Part shown: positions 10,001-17,305 of the stretch, piece by piece | Numbering within the stretch: the first letter of the stretch is position 1 | Layout: the number at the start of each line of letters is the position of its first letter | Source of the DNA: Flavobacteriaceae bacterium PS02336 | GTDB taxonomy: Bacteria; Bacteroidota; Bacteroidia; Flavobacteriales; Flavobacteriaceae | Assembly (NCBI GenBank): GCA_029960065.1 | Contig: JASCOF010000013.1 | Span: forward strand, 1-49,610 | Reading direction: 5' to 3' | Length of the DNA: 49,610 nt | Notes under the pieces: generated by a model | Database searches by the model: none | The model's input: only the letters and a program-made list of their open reading frames with translations | Told to the model about the DNA's origin: nothing | Made by a program: the position numbers and the translations under genes

Positions 10001-10678
10001 TGCGCTAATATCCTGATAACCTGTCTTTAAGACAATACCTTCTAATTCCAGCACGTCTTCTTTTAAAACAACGTTGATAACGCTTCTGCCTTCAACTTTA
10101 ATTTCTTGTCTCACATATCCTAAGTAAGCAAATGCCAAAGTTGTTTCACTGCTCACGGCAATAATCTGATATTCACCATTAAAATCAGTCTGCACACCTC
10201 TTCCAGAACCATTGTCTGAAATAGCTGCTCCAACCAAAGGCATACCTTTTTCGTCGGTGACTCTACCTTTTACAATAAAATCTGCTTCTGGTTTTACCGG
10301 CTTTTCTTCTGGGGCTTTTTTTGCCATTAAAACAATGTGGTTTCCAGAAACTTTATAGTCTGTACCTGTATTGCCAAAAATGGTATTTAAGATGGTTTCT
10401 ATAGAAACGTTATTCTCATTAACATTTATTGTTCTGTTTAAATCAACAGATCTTACATTGTAAACAAATCTATAATTAGTAGTGTATTCAAGCTTTTCAA
10501 TAACTTTTGCAACGGTCATATTATTAGCATTGAAAGACATTTTTGCCTTTTGCGAGTAGCTTACTCCCGCCTGCATAACCGTAAAAGTGGTTAAGATAAA
10601 TAATGTGGTCAATTTCATTTTCAAATCGAATTTCAAAAAAGGCTTGTCGAACCTGATTGTGTTCAATAGTTTTTTCAT
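7097..10678 (-). CDS. SusC/RagA TonB-dependent outer-membrane transporter with N-terminal STN signalling domain
   Basis: 1193 residues. A signal sequence covers about 22-43, with an unusually long charged lead before it; Met21 is an alternative start. An STN (secretin and TonB N-terminal) domain follows at about 48-118, then a CarboxypepD_reg-like domain (about 134-206), the plug (about 222-340, with VLKDAAASSIYGARAANGVV) and a long beta-barrel ending in VNVNF, with a terminal aromatic residue. STN domains signal to a FecR-type anti-sigma factor when ligand is bound, and such a FecR gene and an ECF sigma gene lie directly upstream. This is therefore a self-regulating uptake system. Ligand unknown. 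Confidence 0.94.
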   Translation of the reverse strand: MKKLLNTIRFDKPFLKFDLKMKLTTLFILTTFTVMQAGVSYSQKAKMSFNANNMTVAKVIEKLEYTTNYRFVYNVRSVDLNRTINVNENNVSIETILNTIFGNTGTDYKVSGNHIVLMAKKAPEEKPVKPEADFIVKGRVTDEKGMPLVGAAISDNGSGRGVQTDFNGEYQIIAVSSETTLAFAYLGYVRQEIKVEGRSVINVVLKEDVLELEGIVLKTGYQDISAEKATGSFSSLKAKDFQEQRLNSLDKILEGRIVGYQDGKIRGTTTMTGVSAPLYVIDGFPVENTKLTPYASIEENVPSLNLEDIETITVLKDAAASSIYGARAANGVVVITTKKAKAGKTNISFSSNLTVTPYRNYTGNLTDSGDIIGLERGWADGNPNLKTANAATYAQSLLNNAVFTSLGMQTILNGYAGKTSMAEMNNSLDALGSQGYRYFDDIAKYAKRDQYFMQHNLSLGKATESNSFNASLTYKSNQLEDIYSENETVGLNLKNSTQINSWLSLDLGTYVNFGTGDTQNYFASNPNFSSGPGFKYQPYNQLVNNDGTNFVSTPESRYNAFTLNSIRNYGLYDMNITPMDEFGRNLTESKNFLNRTFAKINIKFSNAFTYDAMFQYEFGSDRANQIFDKDSYYVRSKVNGMVTIANNRAVYNLPYGDIVKNTEQITNAYNFRQQLNFNQTFADKHDFSAIAGMEIRHSKLQFNNNTRYGYDAQTLGFATVNQTDLLKVYGSVFSGYMIQDEFSLEKELLNRYVSVYGTGGYTYDKRYSLSGSLRWDRSNLWGTDSEYQNKPTWSAGAGWNIDKESFFTASWVDALKVRVSYGIGGNIAKDSAPYLTAYYNSNPNVGGNQGTVRSRPNPELSWEKTTTTNIGLDFSFFKNRLGGTVDLYNKKGENLLASSQGIPTEGWGYSTYKINNGEMTNKGIEVSLRGTIVKTPSFSWNTAVLYAYNKNNVDYVNVKAPVYYLQLDQAQAFPRVGTNFNSIYGYKWAGLSSTGIPQVYDAAGTAVKYNPGQLEAIEDYGSTVPMHSGSFHTSANYKNFSLSALFIYELGYKVRNSFLPMLNNNYNGAAGGYVTDITVVNNHIADRWMQPGDEAFTNVPRAVYEYDPEFNSDSRTIYSYADINILDASNLRLSNISLAYQMPSALIKKVKLDGIRFNLNAENVYTFAKSRDAKFILGGFTSPSFVLGVNVNF

Positions 10679-10735
10679 ACTTTTAAATCGTTTTTTTAAT
10701 GTTGGTTGGTTAATTAACTGATCGCATTTATTCCA

Positions 10736-10770
10736 CCGGAAAATGTTGGCGCATTTTCCGGTTTTTTTTT
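10736..10770 (+). terminator. Strong hairpin with T-tract (plus-strand orientation) in the SusC leader region
   Basis: CCGGAAAATG (10736-10745), a 6-base loop, then CATTTTCCGG (10752-10761) and nine Ts (10762-10770). In the plus-strand direction this is a textbook Rho-independent terminator, but no plus-strand gene feeds it. On the minus strand it lies in the 225-base spacer between FecR and SusC, where the T-tract reads as an A-tract. It may block antisense transcription or act as a leader hairpin for SusC. Confidence 0.6.
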
Positions 10771-10867
10771 AAACAACGATCCTTTTTCATTTTTGGATTT
10801 TTGTTACATAGGCGTTTAATTTATTTTAGATTGTTGATTTTAGATTTCAAATCTTTCCTCTTATCTC

Positions 10868-10903
10868 TTTATTCTATTTTCTATTTTCTTTATTCTATTT
10901 TCT
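10868..10903. repeat. Short direct repeat TTTATTCTATTTTCT
   Basis: TTTATTCTATTTTCT occurs at 10868-10882 and again at 10889-10903, ending at the FecR stop codon. The stretch is pyrimidine-only apart from As on the plus strand. No function can be assigned. Confidence 0.6.
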
Positions 10904-12055
10904 CTATTTAATAGTAATTCTGTCCCTGTCAATATCATAATCAATGGCATAACTGTCACTAAAATATTTTAAGACTACCTCAATTGGTTCGTTATCAAAG
11001 CGGGCATTAAAAATTTCTCTTCCGAGTGTTTTATTTCTATTGATAAAAGTCACATTATAACGACGTTCCAACTTTTTAATAATAGCATCAAACGAAGCAT
11101 TTTTGAATACCAGACTTCCTTTTACCCAAGCCGTATAATACTCTGTATTAACTTGTTCTGTTGTAATTTTTGACTGTCCTTTTTCATTCGAACCTTTTTC
11201 ACCTGGTTTCAGATAGACTTGATTTTCTTTGGTTTTCTGATCTTTATACAACGACACTTTTCCTTCAACCAAAACCACGTCCGTGCTTATGTTTTCACTA
11301 TATGTATCAACATTGAACTTAGTTCCCAAAACTTCAACATTTACATTCTGCGTATTCACATTAAACGGATGTTCTTTGTCTTTTTCTACTTCAAAAAAAG
11401 CTTCTCCAAGAAGATAAACTTGTCGGTTTTGATTTTTAACAAACTGAACTGGGTATCGCAATGATGTCCCGGCATTTAAATGCACAAGCGTTCCGTCTGA
11501 TAATTGCACTTCAAACTTTTTTCCGTACGGAATTCTGATTGTATTGTAAACCAATGCCCCATCAGAATACGCTTTTGTATAAACCAATCTGTCTTTCTCT
11601 TGTCTTCCAATTACATTTCCGTCTTTGTCCGTTATGTTTCTAGCTTCGTTTAGTTTAAGATTCTGTGATTCAGTTCCGAGCTGTAATACAATTTCATCTT
11701 GTCTCGGAATCACTTTATTTTGTTTGGGCTGTTTTACCGCATCTGAATTATTATAGAAATAAAATCCGCCCAAAGCCACAATCAAAATCGCCGCATATTT
11801 ATAATACGATGAAAATCTTCTTTTGTAAAAAACATTATTCTCGTTTCTGATTCTATCCGAAAGCTGTTTTCTTACTTCAGTAGAATCAAAATTATTCATA
11901 GCGGTATCTATTGCGTAATTTGTTTTTACAAAATCCTTAAACACAATTTGATTTTCATCTTCCTTTAACCATTGGGTCAGCTGTTCAATTTCATCCTGAC
12001 TTGCCTGATTTGTGATAAATTTCACGATTAATCGTTCTGATTTTTTCACGGTCAT
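10904..12055 (-). CDS. FecR family anti-sigma factor (transmembrane sensor)
   Basis: 383 residues from the ATG at 12055 (MTVKKSERLIVKF...). The frame is open to an ATG at 12094, but the extra 13 residues are hydrophobic and unlike the cytoplasmic start of this family. Residues about 1-80 form the sigma-binding cytoplasmic domain, one membrane segment follows (YAAILIVALGGFYFY, near 88-102), then the periplasmic FecR domain (about 165-270, with RIPYGKKFEVQLSDGTLVHLNAGTSL) and a C-terminal DUF4974-type domain that contacts STN domains. It is encoded between the divergent ECF sigma gene and the STN-bearing SusC, the standard layout of the cell-surface signalling cascade. Confidence 0.93.
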   Translation of the reverse strand: MTVKKSERLIVKFITNQASQDEIEQLTQWLKEDENQIVFKDFVKTNYAIDTAMNNFDSTEVRKQLSDRIRNENNVFYKRRFSSYYKYAAILIVALGGFYFYNNSDAVKQPKQNKVIPRQDEIVLQLGTESQNLKLNEARNITDKDGNVIGRQEKDRLVYTKAYSDGALVYNTIRIPYGKKFEVQLSDGTLVHLNAGTSLRYPVQFVKNQNRQVYLLGEAFFEVEKDKEHPFNVNTQNVNVEVLGTKFNVDTYSENISTDVVLVEGKVSLYKDQKTKENQVYLKPGEKGSNEKGQSKITTEQVNTEYYTAWVKGSLVFKNASFDAIIKKLERRYNVTFINRNKTLGREIFNARFDNEPIEVVLKYFSDSYAIDYDIDRDRITIK

Positions 12056-12179
12056 TTTAGTTGTTTTTAATATTATTACGAAGCAAAAAAACAAAACCCT
12101 AACAATTTGATAAAGTTTTTTTCATTTTGATGATTTTTTTATTTTTCACAAGTTTTTTCTTTCATTAAATTCTACTAAT

Positions 12180-12215
12180 TTGATAGAAATAAAAGAATAA
12201 ATGTTTTTATCTTTG
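12180..12215 (+). promoter_or_regulatory. Candidate Bacteroidota-type promoter for the ECF sigma gene
   Basis: TATCTTTG at 12208-12215 fits the flavobacterial -7 consensus TAnnTTTG exactly; a TTG at 12180-12182 lies 25 bases upstream, slightly longer than the usual 17-23. A second match, TATATTTG at 12323-12330 with TTTG at 12297-12300 (22-base spacer), sits directly before the ATG and would give a nearly leaderless transcript. The two cannot be told apart by eye. Confidence 0.4.
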
Positions 12216-12335
12216 CCCTTTTTGCGAATTTTTATTTGTAATAAATTTCAAATAGAAATTGTCAAAAACGAAGATTTTTAGCAAATAAAAGGTCGATTTG
12301 GGTCCTAAAAATTATAAATTTATATATTTGTTTCT

Positions 12336-12947
12336 ATGAAAACGGGTGATTATAACGATAATACTATTCTAATTGAATCTCTAAAAAATGGAGACGAAAT
12401 GGCTTATACCTATTTAATTGACACCTATCATCATAATCTTTGTGTTTATGCTAACAGTCTGGTTAAGAATATCTACAGTGCCGAAGATATAGTACAAAAT
12501 GTTTTTATAAAGGTTTGGGAACAACGTACAAGATTGAAACCCGATCATTCGTTAAAGAGCTTTCTTTACAAATTGACCTATAATGAGTTTATCGATTTGT
12601 ATCGTAAAAACCAATCTTTATTTTCTTTAGAAAAATCGTATTATGATGCTTTGAACGGAATTGTTCAGGAAGAAGATTCAGAAGCATTTCAAAGAGTTTT
12701 GAGTGCCGTAAATAAAGAGATTCAGAATTTACCGCCAAAATGCAAAGAGGTTTTTATTCTGAGCAAAAAAGAGGGTTTGACTAATATTGAAATCGCAGAA
12801 CATTTGGATGTTTCAATTAAAACTGTTGAAGCTCAAATTACTAAAGCTTTTTCTCTACTGCGTTCTTCGTTAGAGGAAAAAGTGAGAAGCGTTTTGTTTC
12901 TTTTATTTTCTGCTAAAAAAAAATTCAGACTAAGTAAATTAATCTGA
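12336..12947 (+). CDS. ECF subfamily RNA polymerase sigma factor
   Basis: 203 residues. Sigma region 2 spans about 20-88 (YLIDTYHHNLCVYANSLV..., SAEDIVQNVFIKVWE, then FLYKLTYNEFIDLYRK) and region 4 about 130-185 (LPPKCKEVFILSKKEGLTNIEIAEHLDVSIKTVEAQI) with a clear helix-turn-helix. Regions 1 and 3 are absent, as in ECF factors. It is divergent from the FecR anti-sigma gene, which should hold it inactive until SusC binds its ligand. Its likely target is the SusC-SusD-redoxin-protease operon. The C-terminal tail (KKKFRLSKLI) is short and basic, and its stop codon lies inside a hairpin that may be the terminator. Confidence 0.94.
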   Translation: MKTGDYNDNTILIESLKNGDEMAYTYLIDTYHHNLCVYANSLVKNIYSAEDIVQNVFIKVWEQRTRLKPDHSLKSFLYKLTYNEFIDLYRKNQSLFSLEKSYYDALNGIVQEEDSEAFQRVLSAVNKEIQNLPPKCKEVFILSKKEGLTNIEIAEHLDVSIKTVEAQITKAFSLLRSSLEEKVRSVLFLLFSAKKKFRLSKLI

Positions 12948-12952
12948 ATTTT
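12918..12952 (+). terminator. Hairpin overlapping the end of the sigma gene
   Basis: AAAATTCAGA ending at 12929 pairs with TCTGAATTTT at 12943-12952, around a 13-base loop; the sigma stop codon TGA lies within the right arm. With As before and Ts after, it could end transcription from both convergent genes (sigma on plus, cyclotransferase on minus). Confidence 0.6.
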
Positions 12953-12959
12953 CCTTTTA

Positions 12960-13307
12960 TTATTTCAAAGCATAAATAAATCCAATTCCTTTTTCACCAT
13001 TTTCTAATTGATATTCCGTTTGAATTCGAACATAACCATCGCCTTCAAATTCGTCCAAATAATCCCAATTTGCTGTTAGATCATTAGAAAAAAGTACATA
13101 ACAATTGATGGTTTCTGCTTCTTCGGGATTTACAATAATAAAACCATTATAACCTAAAGAAGAACCCCAGCCTCCTTCTTCCAATTTTCCTTTTATAGTT
13201 GCTTTTTTCCATTCGCCTTTTATCGGATCCATAACCGAATGGTTCGATTCGCCTGGTGCCAGCGAACCATAAATAATTAAAGCCGGCATTGATTGTAAAT
13301 CTTTCAT
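12960..13307 (-). CDS. Gamma-glutamylcyclotransferase (AIG2/GGCT-like) family protein
   Basis: 115 residues, normal for the small GGCT-like fold. The glycine-rich substrate loop YGSLAPGE is at 13-20 and the acidic motif LDEFEG at 84-89 supplies the expected catalytic Glu. Family members cyclise gamma-glutamyl groups and release 5-oxoproline, but many small bacterial homologues have no proven substrate. There is no signal peptide, so it is cytoplasmic. The gene begins at the base right after the stop codon of the metallo-beta-lactamase-fold gene, so the two are almost certainly translated from one message. Confidence 0.85.
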   Translation of the reverse strand: MKDLQSMPALIIYGSLAPGESNHSVMDPIKGEWKKATIKGKLEEGGWGSSLGYNGFIIVNPEEAETINCYVLFSNDLTANWDYLDEFEGDGYVRIQTEYQLENGEKGIGFIYALK

Positions 13308-14057
13308 TTATGATACGTATTCCAATTTTTCTTCAAAGAACTCTAAAATCGGCGTTTTCATATCGTGATAAAAAAGCACTTTCCAGTTTTCGTCTTTGGC
13401 CTGCTGTTCCCACTTTTTACGAGAATCTCTAGCACGTTTTCCGTCAAAATCCGTTTTGTAAGCTACGTGCATCGACCAATATACTTTTTGAGGTAAATCG
13501 TCTGCACCATAAAAAACAATTTCATCATCGGCTTTGATCCAGAAAACCTGATGAAATTGGGTATGACCTGCCGAAACTTCAAAGGAAATTTCGTCAGTTA
13601 TATTGCCGCGGTCTTCATTTAATAACTCAACATTGGGAAGTTGTTCCAATTCATTCAATATTTCAAAAACATAGGACGGATTATCGATTTGTTCCAAAGC
13701 AAAATCTATTTCGCGTTTTTGAATGTAAATTTTCGCCTTTGGGAAATTCTGAACAAAATTACCATTCTCAAAATATCCAATTCCTTCAATATGATCTTTA
13801 TGCAGATGCGAAACCAAAACTTTTGTAATTTGTTCTGGCTGTATATTATTCTCTTGCAGCATTTCATGAATAAACGGAATTCCATCATTCATGAATCCTA
13901 AACCAAAATCCAATAATATAACATCATTCTCCGTAATCACCACAAAAGGCTGAATCGCCATTTTAAGCCCTGAGTCGGTTGTTTTTTCTGTTATAAGCTT
14001 AAATTCTTTTTTAGAATCGGCAATATAATTTCCTTCTTGTAAAGCTATAATTTTCAT
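13308..14057 (-). CDS. Metallo-beta-lactamase-fold hydrolase
   Basis: 249 residues, cytoplasmic. The zinc signature HLHKDH is at 84-89 (His84, His86, Asp88, His89), followed by GIGYF. Further metal ligands are expected at the His of SAGHTQFHQ (about 161-164) and Asp of YGADDLP (about 182-183). It is most similar in layout to lactonase or quorum-quenching-like MBL enzymes, but the substrate cannot be read from the sequence. It is divergent from a LysR regulator 103 bases away, which probably controls it together with the cyclotransferase gene downstream. Confidence 0.87.
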   Translation of the reverse strand: MKIIALQEGNYIADSKKEFKLITEKTTDSGLKMAIQPFVVITENDVILLDFGLGFMNDGIPFIHEMLQENNIQPEQITKVLVSHLHKDHIEGIGYFENGNFVQNFPKAKIYIQKREIDFALEQIDNPSYVFEILNELEQLPNVELLNEDRGNITDEISFEVSAGHTQFHQVFWIKADDEIVFYGADDLPQKVYWSMHVAYKTDFDGKRARDSRKKWEQQAKDENWKVLFYHDMKTPILEFFEEKLEYVS

Positions 14058-14160
14058 TTTTGTTCTGCTTTAATTTTGTGACACTACAAAGTTCTTAAGA
14101 ATTTCTATATTTGTAAAACCTTATTTTTCGATAAAATCAATCGATAAAACCGATTTAGAA

Positions 14161-15033
14161 ATGGAACTTCGACAGCTTAAATATTTTCTGAAAGCAAAAG
14201 AATTATTGAATTTTACTGAAGCGGCTTCGGCACTTTTCATCAGTCAGAGCACTTTGTCACAGCAAATTAAACAGTTGGAAGACGAATTGCAGGTACCGCT
14301 TTTTAATAGAATTGGAAAACGCATTACGCTTACAGAAGCTGGAGATTTATTTTCGGTTTATGCACAACAGTCTGTCAACAAAGCAACTGACGGATTTGAG
14401 CTTTTAAAAGATCTTAATAATCTCGAAACAGGAAAAGTTGCCATTGGCGTTACTTATGCATTACGCCATGTTGTTACCAAAGCGTTGATTGTTTTTAGCT
14501 CCGAATTCCCTAAAATTCAGTTTGAAATCGTATTCGGAACTTCGCAGGAATTAATCCATAAACTCAACCATTTTGAACTGGATGTGATTCTGACTTTTGA
14601 AGAAATTGCTTCCGAAGCACATTTTAAATACAGGGAATTATTCACGTCTCCAATGGCTTTGGTTACCTCAACGGAAACTTCGTTTACCAATAAAAAAAGT
14701 ATTTCTTTGAGTGAAGTCAGTTCGTTACCGCTTGCGCTTCCGTCGAGTGGTTTCAGTACCACGCAGTTTATTAATAAAGCTTTTAAGAAAGACAATCTCA
14801 ATCCAAAAGTTACGATCGAAATTAATGATATCCCAACTTTACTTGAATTGATTAAAACGGGAAAATGGCATACCATCCTGACCAAAACGACCATTGAAAA
14901 CGAAAAAGATTTACATGCCATTCCTATAAAAGGAGAAAACATGACACGTACTGCAATGCTGATTTCTTTGAAAGAAGTGTATGAGAAAAAAGCGGTTATT
15001 GCCTTTTTGAAAACGTTGATGGATGTCAATTAA
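14161..15033 (+). CDS. LysR family transcriptional regulator
   Basis: 290 residues. The N-terminal winged helix-turn-helix (MELRQLKYFLKAKELLNFTEAASALFISQSTLSQQIKQLE) is typical of LysR proteins of the CynR/BenM type, followed by a linker helix and a substrate-binding effector domain from about residue 90. LysR regulators usually control the divergent neighbour, here the MBL-fold hydrolase and cyclotransferase pair. The 103-base divergent spacer is the likely binding region; I could not identify a clear T-N11-A operator by eye with confidence. Effector unknown. Confidence 0.92.
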   Translation: MELRQLKYFLKAKELLNFTEAASALFISQSTLSQQIKQLEDELQVPLFNRIGKRITLTEAGDLFSVYAQQSVNKATDGFELLKDLNNLETGKVAIGVTYALRHVVTKALIVFSSEFPKIQFEIVFGTSQELIHKLNHFELDVILTFEEIASEAHFKYRELFTSPMALVTSTETSFTNKKSISLSEVSSLPLALPSSGFSTTQFINKAFKKDNLNPKVTIEINDIPTLLELIKTGKWHTILTKTTIENEKDLHAIPIKGENMTRTAMLISLKEVYEKKAVIAFLKTLMDVN

Positions 15034-15066
15034 AAATTAAAAATTCTCTTTGAGGTTTTCATGAAG

Positions 15067-15099
15067 TTTGTCATTTCGACGAACGAGCGAAATGACAAA
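15067..15099. repeat. Short TTTGTCATTTCG inverted repeat
   Basis: TTTGTCATTTCG at 15067-15078 and CGAAATGACAAA at 15088-15099 are perfect reverse complements around a 9-base loop. It lies 33 bases past the LysR stop and shares its ends with the larger TGTCATT element family at 33374-33500, 37865-37965, 39265-39368 and 42026-42129. It may terminate the LysR transcript. Confidence 0.85.
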
Positions 15100-15120
15100 A
15101 CTAGATGTATAACTAGACTA

Positions 15121-15157
15121 ACAACTTTGTCAAAGTTTAAAACTTTGACAAAGTTGT
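15121..15157. repeat. AACTTTG double palindrome, copy 2
   Basis: A perfect 18-base inverted repeat around one central base (ACAACTTTGTCAAAGTTT against its complement). It is 13 bases beyond the stop codon of the esterase gene on the minus strand, a position suited to transcript termination or 3'-end protection of the xylan operon message. Other copies: 134-167 and 28744-28776. Confidence 0.92.
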
Positions 15158-15170
15158 CATTACTAAAAAT

Positions 15171-17078
15171 CTATTTCAAATCTGCTTCAAAAGGCGAAGC
15201 CGGTAAATTTTCTTTATTATATAAATTCGCATTAAACGGATTATCTGCCCAAGCGTAACGCAATTTTACAGGGTTATGAATATCATTATTCCAAACGATC
15301 ACTTTATCGCCTTCAATAGTTGCTTTTGCCCAGACAAACTTTCCATCTGGACCTGCAATTGCAAAACCGTTTAATGTATTACCGCCTTTACTCATTAAGC
15401 CAGAACCTAAATCTGTAAAACTTAAAACAAGCTGTTCTTCTTTCTTTTCCATAGATTTAAAAACGGGACCGGAAGCAACTAATTTCTTTTCGCCATAAAC
15501 TAGTTTTCTAGCTTGTAATGCTAATCTTTTTCCAACATCAGATTTGTTCAAAGGATGAATATCGTTCCATTCTCCTAAATCTATGGCAACGGCCATTCCA
15601 GTATTTGGAATTTCTAAAACCTTGCTTTGCTGCTCTCTTAATGCGGCCCAATAACTTTCTACAGGAATTGGTTTTGGTTCCATAAAATTAGGGAGCTGAA
15701 CCAATAAAAAAGGAAGTTTTTCTTGATCAAAAAGTGTTCTCCAATTGCTTATTAAAGTTTCCATTAAAGGGAAATATTCTGCTGGTTTTCTTGTATTGGC
15801 TTCACCCTGATACCACAAAACACCTTTTAGCGGATAATTTTTAAGCGGAGCAATCATAGCATTATAAAGTCCAACAGGTTTCCATCTGACAAAAGTCTGC
15901 CCTGGAAGCGCCTGCATTTTTGAACCTAAAGTATATTTCCAGCTTCCTTTTAAGTCAATAGTTTGATCGCCAAGAATGAGTTCATAAGGTTTATCGGCTA
16001 CAAAACCACCTCTGCCAGAGTTATTGATAACACGAATCGTAATCTCGTTTTTTCCTTCTTTTAAAAGAGAAGAATTGAAAGAATAAATTCTCGGCGGATA
16101 TTGGTAAGACGTTGTTCCAACAAACTGTCCGTTTACAAAAACGGAATCAGCATCTACGATTCTTCCGAGAATAACTTTTGCCTGATTTTCTTTGATGTTT
16201 TCAAGAGTGAATTCTTTTTTAAACCAAACTGAACCATTTGTATTTCCAAGTTCTCCATCAGCCCAATAACTTGGAATATTCATTGTTTTCCAATTGGATA
16301 CATCTGTTTCATTTTTCCATTTATTTTTTAGTCCAAGATCCGTTTGATTTACTAATTTGTACCATTCTGAACTTACTTTTCGGTCGTTTTCATCTATTTG
16401 CTTTTCTAGTTTTCCATCTTTAAATTTTAGATATTCCTGATCATATTCTGGAAACTTTTTTACTCCCTCTTCATTAATCCAAGATTCTGCTGGAGAACCG
16501 CCTAAAGCGCTGTTGATTAAACCGATTGGAACTTTATATTTTTCATAAATTTCATTAGCAAAAAAATAACCGACACCAGTGAATTGTAAAACGTTCTGCG
16601 GATTTGCCTCAACCCAAGAACCAGAAGAAAAATCAGTTCTTTCTTTTTCGAAATAGTATTCATCTGGAACTAAAAACTGTCTGATGTTTGAGTTTTGAGA
16701 TTTAGCAATTTCGTCTTTATATTTATCTTTAAGCCGATCCATAGAAAGTTCCATATTCGACTGTCCTGAACACAGCCAAACGTCTCCAAAAAGAATATTT
16801 TTCAGGACAATTGTATTGATTCCTTTTAAAGTCATTTCAAACGGACCGCCTGCTTTTTGTGAAGGAAGCTGAATCGACCATTTTCCATCTTCGGAAGTTG
16901 TGGCTTTATATTTTTTTCCTTTAAAATCCAACTCTATATTTTCATTTGCCGATGCCCATCCCCAAATATTGACTTTAGTATCGCGCTGTAAAATCATTCC
17001 GTCGCTGATTAATCGCGGTAATTTTATTTGTGCGTTTATGCTAAATGTTATTAGAAATGCTAGTATTATTTTTTTCAT
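15171..17078 (-). CDS. SASA/SGNH-type carbohydrate esterase (sialate O-acetylesterase family; probable acetylxylan esterase)
   Basis: 635 residues with a signal peptide (about 1-16). The SGNH block I motif GQSNME places the catalytic Ser at 107, a QGEAN segment (in GVLWYQGEANTRKP) fits the oxyanion region, and DIHP with Asp506 and His508 completes the triad. A jelly-roll sugar-binding domain resembling the GH2 N-terminal domain is inserted at about 260-370 (WFKKEFTL, VNGQFVGTTSY). Family knowledge: SASA proteins are named for sialate esterases, but homologues with this insert in xylan loci (CE20-like) remove acetyl groups from xylan. The locus context favours acetylxylan; it is the last gene of the SusC operon. 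Confidence 0.88.
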   Translation of the reverse strand: MKKIILAFLITFSINAQIKLPRLISDGMILQRDTKVNIWGWASANENIELDFKGKKYKATTSEDGKWSIQLPSQKAGGPFEMTLKGINTIVLKNILFGDVWLCSGQSNMELSMDRLKDKYKDEIAKSQNSNIRQFLVPDEYYFEKERTDFSSGSWVEANPQNVLQFTGVGYFFANEIYEKYKVPIGLINSALGGSPAESWINEEGVKKFPEYDQEYLKFKDGKLEKQIDENDRKVSSEWYKLVNQTDLGLKNKWKNETDVSNWKTMNIPSYWADGELGNTNGSVWFKKEFTLENIKENQAKVILGRIVDADSVFVNGQFVGTTSYQYPPRIYSFNSSLLKEGKNEITIRVINNSGRGGFVADKPYELILGDQTIDLKGSWKYTLGSKMQALPGQTFVRWKPVGLYNAMIAPLKNYPLKGVLWYQGEANTRKPAEYFPLMETLISNWRTLFDQEKLPFLLVQLPNFMEPKPIPVESYWAALREQQSKVLEIPNTGMAVAIDLGEWNDIHPLNKSDVGKRLALQARKLVYGEKKLVASGPVFKSMEKKEEQLVLSFTDLGSGLMSKGGNTLNGFAIAGPDGKFVWAKATIEGDKVIVWNNDIHNPVKLRYAWADNPFNANLYNKENLPASPFEADLK

Positions 17079-17095
17079 ACGGTTTGTTTTTTTTT

Positions 17096-17157
17096 CCGCA
17101 GATTAAAAAGATTTACACAGTTTACTAAAAAATCCTTTTAATCCTTTTAATCTGTGG
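17096..17157. repeat. GCAGATTAAAAAG imperfect inverted repeat
   Basis: CCGCAGATTAAAAAGATT near 17096-17113 pairs imperfectly with AATCCTTTTAATCTGTGG at 17140-17157. It lies just upstream of the esterase gene on its coding strand, next to a second, longer palindrome at 17169-17298. Confidence 0.65.
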
Positions 17158-17168
17158 CTAAAGTTTTT

Positions 17169-17298
17169 TCTGCCACGAATTACACTAATTTACACTAATC
17201 TATACTTTGTCTATAATATACAATCACACGAATTTTTTAATTTTTGAAATTGAAGACAACTATAAAAATTAGTGTCAATTCGTGTAATTCGTGGCAGA
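17169..17298. repeat. 130-base palindromic element with 31-base arms (MITE-like)
   Basis: Arms at 17169-17199 and 17268-17298 match as reverse complements at 29 of 31 positions and start with TCTGCCACGAATTACAC. The 68-base centre is AT-rich and has no reading frame. The element fills the spacer between the GH35-like gene and the esterase gene. No obvious target-site duplication can be seen. It is probably a dispersed non-autonomous repeat. Confidence 0.85.
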
Positions 17299-17305
17299 CA
17301 AAACC

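Noticed and set aside
12056..12094. Extended N-terminus of the FecR protein
   Set aside because: It would put a hydrophobic segment before the cytoplasmic sigma-binding domain, unlike the family.
14517..15029. 170-codon open frame antisense to the LysR gene
   Set aside because: It lies wholly within a well-supported gene and shows no recognisable domain.
15061..15258. Open frame of 65 codons after the LysR gene
   Set aside because: It starts in a TGTCATT palindrome, crosses the AACTTTG palindrome and enters the esterase gene antisense.
17169..17298. Insertion sequence with transposase
   Set aside because: Only 130 bases with no reading frame; no transposase gene was found anywhere in the window.
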